Under the pieces are notes generated by a model. That model had not been told where the DNA came from. It searched no databases and worked only from the letters and a program-made list of their open reading frames with translations. Shown here in pieces: positions 61,602 to 64,000 of a stretch of DNA of 64,000 bases. A program made the translations under genes and the position numbers. Position 1 is the stretch's first letter; each line of letters begins with the position of its first letter. The stretch covers positions 186,001 to 250,000 of the forward strand of contig JAIQFV010000010.1 of NCBI GenBank assembly GCA_020073085.1, in the 5' to 3' direction. Source of the DNA: Terriglobia bacterium. Its GTDB lineage: Bacteria > Acidobacteriota > Terriglobia > JAIQFV01.

Positions 61602-62462
61602 TCAAATCCGCTGATTGAGGATGGCGTCAGCCACTCTCACCACTTCGACCGATTCCGCCACATCGTGGACGCGCACGATATGGACCCCTTTCAACACCGC
61701 AATCGCCACCGTCGCCGCGCTCCCCAGCAGCCGATCGGTCACCGGGCGTTGCAGTACCTTCCCCAAAAAGGATTTGCGCGACGTCCCAATGCACACCGGA
61801 GCTTTCAAGCAAGCCAGATCCTCGAGCCGGCTCAAGATCCGGACATTCTCTGCCGCATCTTTTCCGAACCCGAACCCCGGATCAATCAGGATCTGTCGAC
61901 GGGCAATCCCCGATTCCCTGGCCCGTTCGATCATCCCGCGCAACTCCTTAAGAACGAATTGTACCACAGCACGCCGCGGCGACAGATGCTTCCATGATTG
62001 CGGGTCACCGCGCATGTGCATCAGCACCATCGGGACACGGTGGCGGCGGGCGACGTCGTACATCCGGGGATCCCAGCGGCCTCCACTGATATCGTTGAGC
62101 ATGCCTGCGCCCAATTTCAAGGCCCGCAGCGCCACCTCCGACTTGTATGTGTCGACGGAGATGGGAATCGAAATCCTCCCCTTCAACCGTTCCAGAACGG
62201 GCACCAGACGATGCAGCTCCTCTTCAAAAGGCACACGCCTCGAGCCGGGGCGGGTGGACTCTGCACCAATATCAAGGATGTCGGCCCCTTCACGCTCGAT
62301 CTCGCTCGCCCGCTCCACCGCGCGATCCACGTCCAGATACCTTCCCGCGTCGGAAAATGAATCCGGAGTTACATTCAAAACACCCATGATGAGAGTCCGC
62401 TCTCCCAGGCGAAGAGTTCGATCAGGAAGCTTTAGAGAAAATCTCTTTCGACGGAGTTGCAT
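61602..62462 (-). CDS. folP: Dihydropteroate synthase
   Basis: Condenses p-aminobenzoate with dihydropterin pyrophosphate in folate synthesis; target of sulfonamides. The protein has 286 residues from the ATG at 62462 (frame open to 62603). Signatures: IMGVLNVTPDSFSDAGRY (about 25-42), DILDIGAESTRPGS (about 60-73), DISGGRWDP (about 122-130), MHMRGDPQSW and IDPGFGFGKDAAEN (about 193-206), and GTSRKSFLG (about 227-235). It is between ftsH and cdaA, a common order. Confidence 0.95.
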   Translation of the reverse strand: MQLRRKRFSLKLPDRTLRLGERTLIMGVLNVTPDSFSDAGRYLDVDRAVERASEIEREGADILDIGAESTRPGSRRVPFEEELHRLVPVLERLKGRISIPISVDTYKSEVALRALKLGAGMLNDISGGRWDPRMYDVARRHRVPMVLMHMRGDPQSWKHLSPRRAVVQFVLKELRGMIERARESGIARRQILIDPGFGFGKDAAENVRILSRLEDLACLKAPVCIGTSRKSFLGKVLQRPVTDRLLGSAATVAIAVLKGVHIVRVHDVAESVEVVRVADAILNQRI

Positions 62463-62632
62463 GTGCGCAGAATAGAGAAGGGATACGGTTGAGTCAAGCC
62501 AATGAATTGGACCGAGACGGGGGAAAACGTTCCATGAACTTTCTTCAACAAGGAAAATGAATTCCCTCCGTCGAAAAACGCGCCCCCGGGGATCGCGATG
62601 CATGGCGCGGGGTCACCTTCGGGGGGCTCCAA

Positions 62633-62671
62633 GCAAAAAAAATGCCACTTTGAATATCCAAAGTGGCATTT
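62633..62671 (-). terminator. Rho-independent terminator after ftsH
   Basis: A perfect 13-bp stem, AAATGCCACTTTG (62640-62652) and CAAAGTGGCATTT (62659-62671), with a 6-nt loop and a run of eight T on the minus strand (62633-62639 and neighbours). It separates ftsH from folP, so folP needs its own promoter in 62463-62632. Confidence 0.9.
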
Positions 62672-62702
62672 GATCTCGAGGGATACACCTGGTCCGATCA
62701 CC

Positions 62703-64000
62703 CTAAGCAGGCGCCGGGCGATCTCCCGTCTTGGGATTAAAAGCGGGAATGGGTTTCTGCGGGGTCGCCGCCGGCGACAGCACGTTCTGAGGGGCCGTGG
62801 AAGTCGGTGCGATCGTTCGTTCCTGCAACGGCAACCCGTCAATGAGGCGTTTGATCTCATTGGCGTCGAGCACCTCGCGTTCGAGCAGCGCTTCCGAAAT
62901 TTTGATGAGCTTGTCGCGGTGTTCATTGAGAACGCTCTTTGCCTGCGCGTACCCCTGCATAATGATTTTTTTGACTTCCTGATCGATCTTGATGGCAGTG
63001 TCTTCGCTGTAATCGCGATGCTGGGAGATCTCCCGGCCCAGGAAGATCTGCTCTTCCTTTTTGCCAAAGGTGAGGGGGCCCATGTCGCTCATACCATATT
63101 CGCATACCATGCGCCGCGTCAGTTCCGTGGCCTGTTCGATATCATTGCCGGCTCCGGTGGTCAGGTGCCCCAGGAACATCTCCTCGGCCACACGTCCCCC
63201 CATCATGATGGCGATCTGACCCTCCAAGTAAGACTTCGTGTAGGTGTGCTTGTCGTCGACAGGCAGCTGCTGGGTGAGGCCCAGCGCCATGCCGCGCGGA
63301 ATTATGGTTACTTTGTGGAGGGGGTCGGCCCCCGGAGTCATGGCAGCGACCAGGGCATGGCCCGCCTCGTGATAGGCGGTGTTGCGTTTCTCAGCATCAC
63401 TGATAATCAGAGACTTCCGTTCAACGCCCATCAGGACCTTGTCCTTGGCGCTCTCAAAATCTTCCATGATAACCGATTTTCGATTCAACCGCGCCGCCAC
63501 CAGCGCCGCTTCATTGACCAGGTTGGCAAGATCGGCGCCTGAGAAACCCGGTGTCCCGCGCGCCAGCACTGAAATGTCGACATCCGCCGCCAGCGGAATC
63601 TTTCGGGTATGGACCTGGAGGATCCCTTCACGGCCCCGCACATCCGGCCGGGCCACCACGACACGGCGGTCGAACCGACCGGGCCGCAGGAGGGCGGGAT
63701 CCAGCACGTCGGGACGGTTCGTCGCGGCGATAATGATCACGCCATCATTCGATTCAAAGCCATCCAACTCCACCAGCAACTGGTTCAGGGTCTGCTCGCG
63801 TTCGTCGTGTCCACCCCCCAGGCCGGCGCCCCGATGGCGCCCGACGGCATCGATTTCATCGATGAAAATGATGCACGGCGCATGTTTTTTGCCCTGCTCG
63901 AAAAGATCGCGCACGCGGCTCGCGCCCACGCCCACAAACATCTCTACAAAATCGGAACCGGAGATGGAGAAGAAGGGAACGTTGGCCTCCCCCGCAATAG
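62703..64000 (-). CDS. ftsH: ATP-dependent zinc metalloprotease FtsH, 5' end cut by window edge
   Basis: Membrane-bound AAA protease that degrades misfolded and short-lived membrane and cytosolic proteins. The visible 432 residues begin inside the AAA domain ([20 protein letters not shown], Walker [19 protein letters not shown] region [20 protein letters not shown]). The zinc site HEAGH is present ([20 protein letters not shown]) with the third ligand region in the C-terminal part. The N-terminal transmembrane part and Walker A are beyond the edge. A Pro-rich tail ends the protein. A perfect terminator follows at 62633-62671. Confidence 0.97.
   Translation of the reverse strand, partial: IAGEANVPFFSISGSDFVEMFVGVGASRVRDLFEQGKKHAPCIIFIDEIDAVGRHRGAGLGGGHDEREQTLNQLLVELDGFESNDGVIIIAATNRPDVLDPALLRPGRFDRRVVVARPDVRGREGILQVHTRKIPLAADVDISVLARGTPGFSGADLANLVNEAALVAARLNRKSVIMEDFESAKDKVLMGVERKSLIISDAEKRNTAYHEAGHALVAAMTPGADPLHKVTIIPRGMALGLTQQLPVDDKHTYTKSYLEGQIAIMMGGRVAEEMFLGHLTTGAGNDIEQATELTRRMVCEYGMSDMGPLTFGKKEEQIFLGREISQHRDYSEDTAIKIDQEVKKIIMQGYAQAKSVLNEHRDKLIKISEALLEREVLDANEIKRLIDGLPLQERTIAPTSTAPQNVLSPAATPQKPIPAFNPKTGDRPAPA

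Overview
The window is about 64 kb of compact, moderately high-GC bacterial chromosome made up almost entirely of housekeeping genes. I see no rRNA or tRNA gene, CRISPR array, complete insertion sequence or prophage. The gene set points to a free-living Gram-negative heterotroph: a periplasmic c-type cytochrome, an outer-membrane-barrel-like protein, TlpA-type and YceI-like secreted proteins, the MEP isoprenoid pathway, UbiA/UbiX-type quinone genes, c-di-AMP synthesis and several secreted proteins of unknown function. The overall style resembles Acidobacteriota or a neighbouring uncultured phylum. That placement is an inference from gene content, not a phylogenetic result.

Layout. 1-3.7 kb: an E1-like MoeB/ThiF gene (cut by the left edge) follows a NAD-salvage operon, pncB-pncA-NrtR-like Nudix regulator, with a palindrome over its probable promoter. 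3.9-8.1 kb: a secreted seven-bladed WD40 protein, a TPR-thioredoxin protein and a LuxR-type HTH remnant. 8.5-15.2 kb: dnaE-accA, a membrane glycosyltransferase-like protein and udk. 15.3-23 kb: a membrane-anchored FHA/trypsin-like protease, a MEMO-family protein, a 2-hydroxyacid dehydrogenase, a yacL-ispD-ispF operon and a secreted TPR protein. 23-31 kb: glmM, topA, dprA, a PBP4-like dacB and a histone-deacetylase-fold protein. 31.7-37.1 kb: a secreted coiled-coil protein, a lipid kinase, plsY, a RimI-like acetyltransferase, ubiX-ubiA and dtd. 37.2-40.9 kb: secreted and redox genes. 41-47.8 kb: the heat-shock operon hrcA-grpE-dnaK-dnaJ-prmA-rsmE. 47.8-54.2 kb: lipM, a DedA-rhodanese gene, yceI, ald, a structured RNA candidate and an aldehyde dehydrogenase. 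54.6-64 kb: an M23 peptidase, a split acyl-CoA carboxylase alpha chain, yihY, and ftsH-folP-cdaA-cdaR running in from the right edge.

The strongest unexpected signal is at 48960-49934. The DedA-rhodanese reading frame is interrupted by one in-frame TGA exactly where the rhodanese catalytic cysteine belongs. The frame then continues for 52 sensible codons to a TAA, and a hairpin of bacterial SECIS type sits 22 nt after the TGA. I interpret it as a predicted selenoprotein that ordinary gene calling would truncate. Other points of note are the NrtR-like operon with its operator, the convergently nested stems plus terminator at 52369-52521 (possible small RNA), a promoter-embedded palindrome upstream of the aldehyde dehydrogenase, and three kinds of intergenic repeat (heptamer-periodic tracts, a dispersed block of about 50 bp, and a shared 10-bp-arm hairpin).
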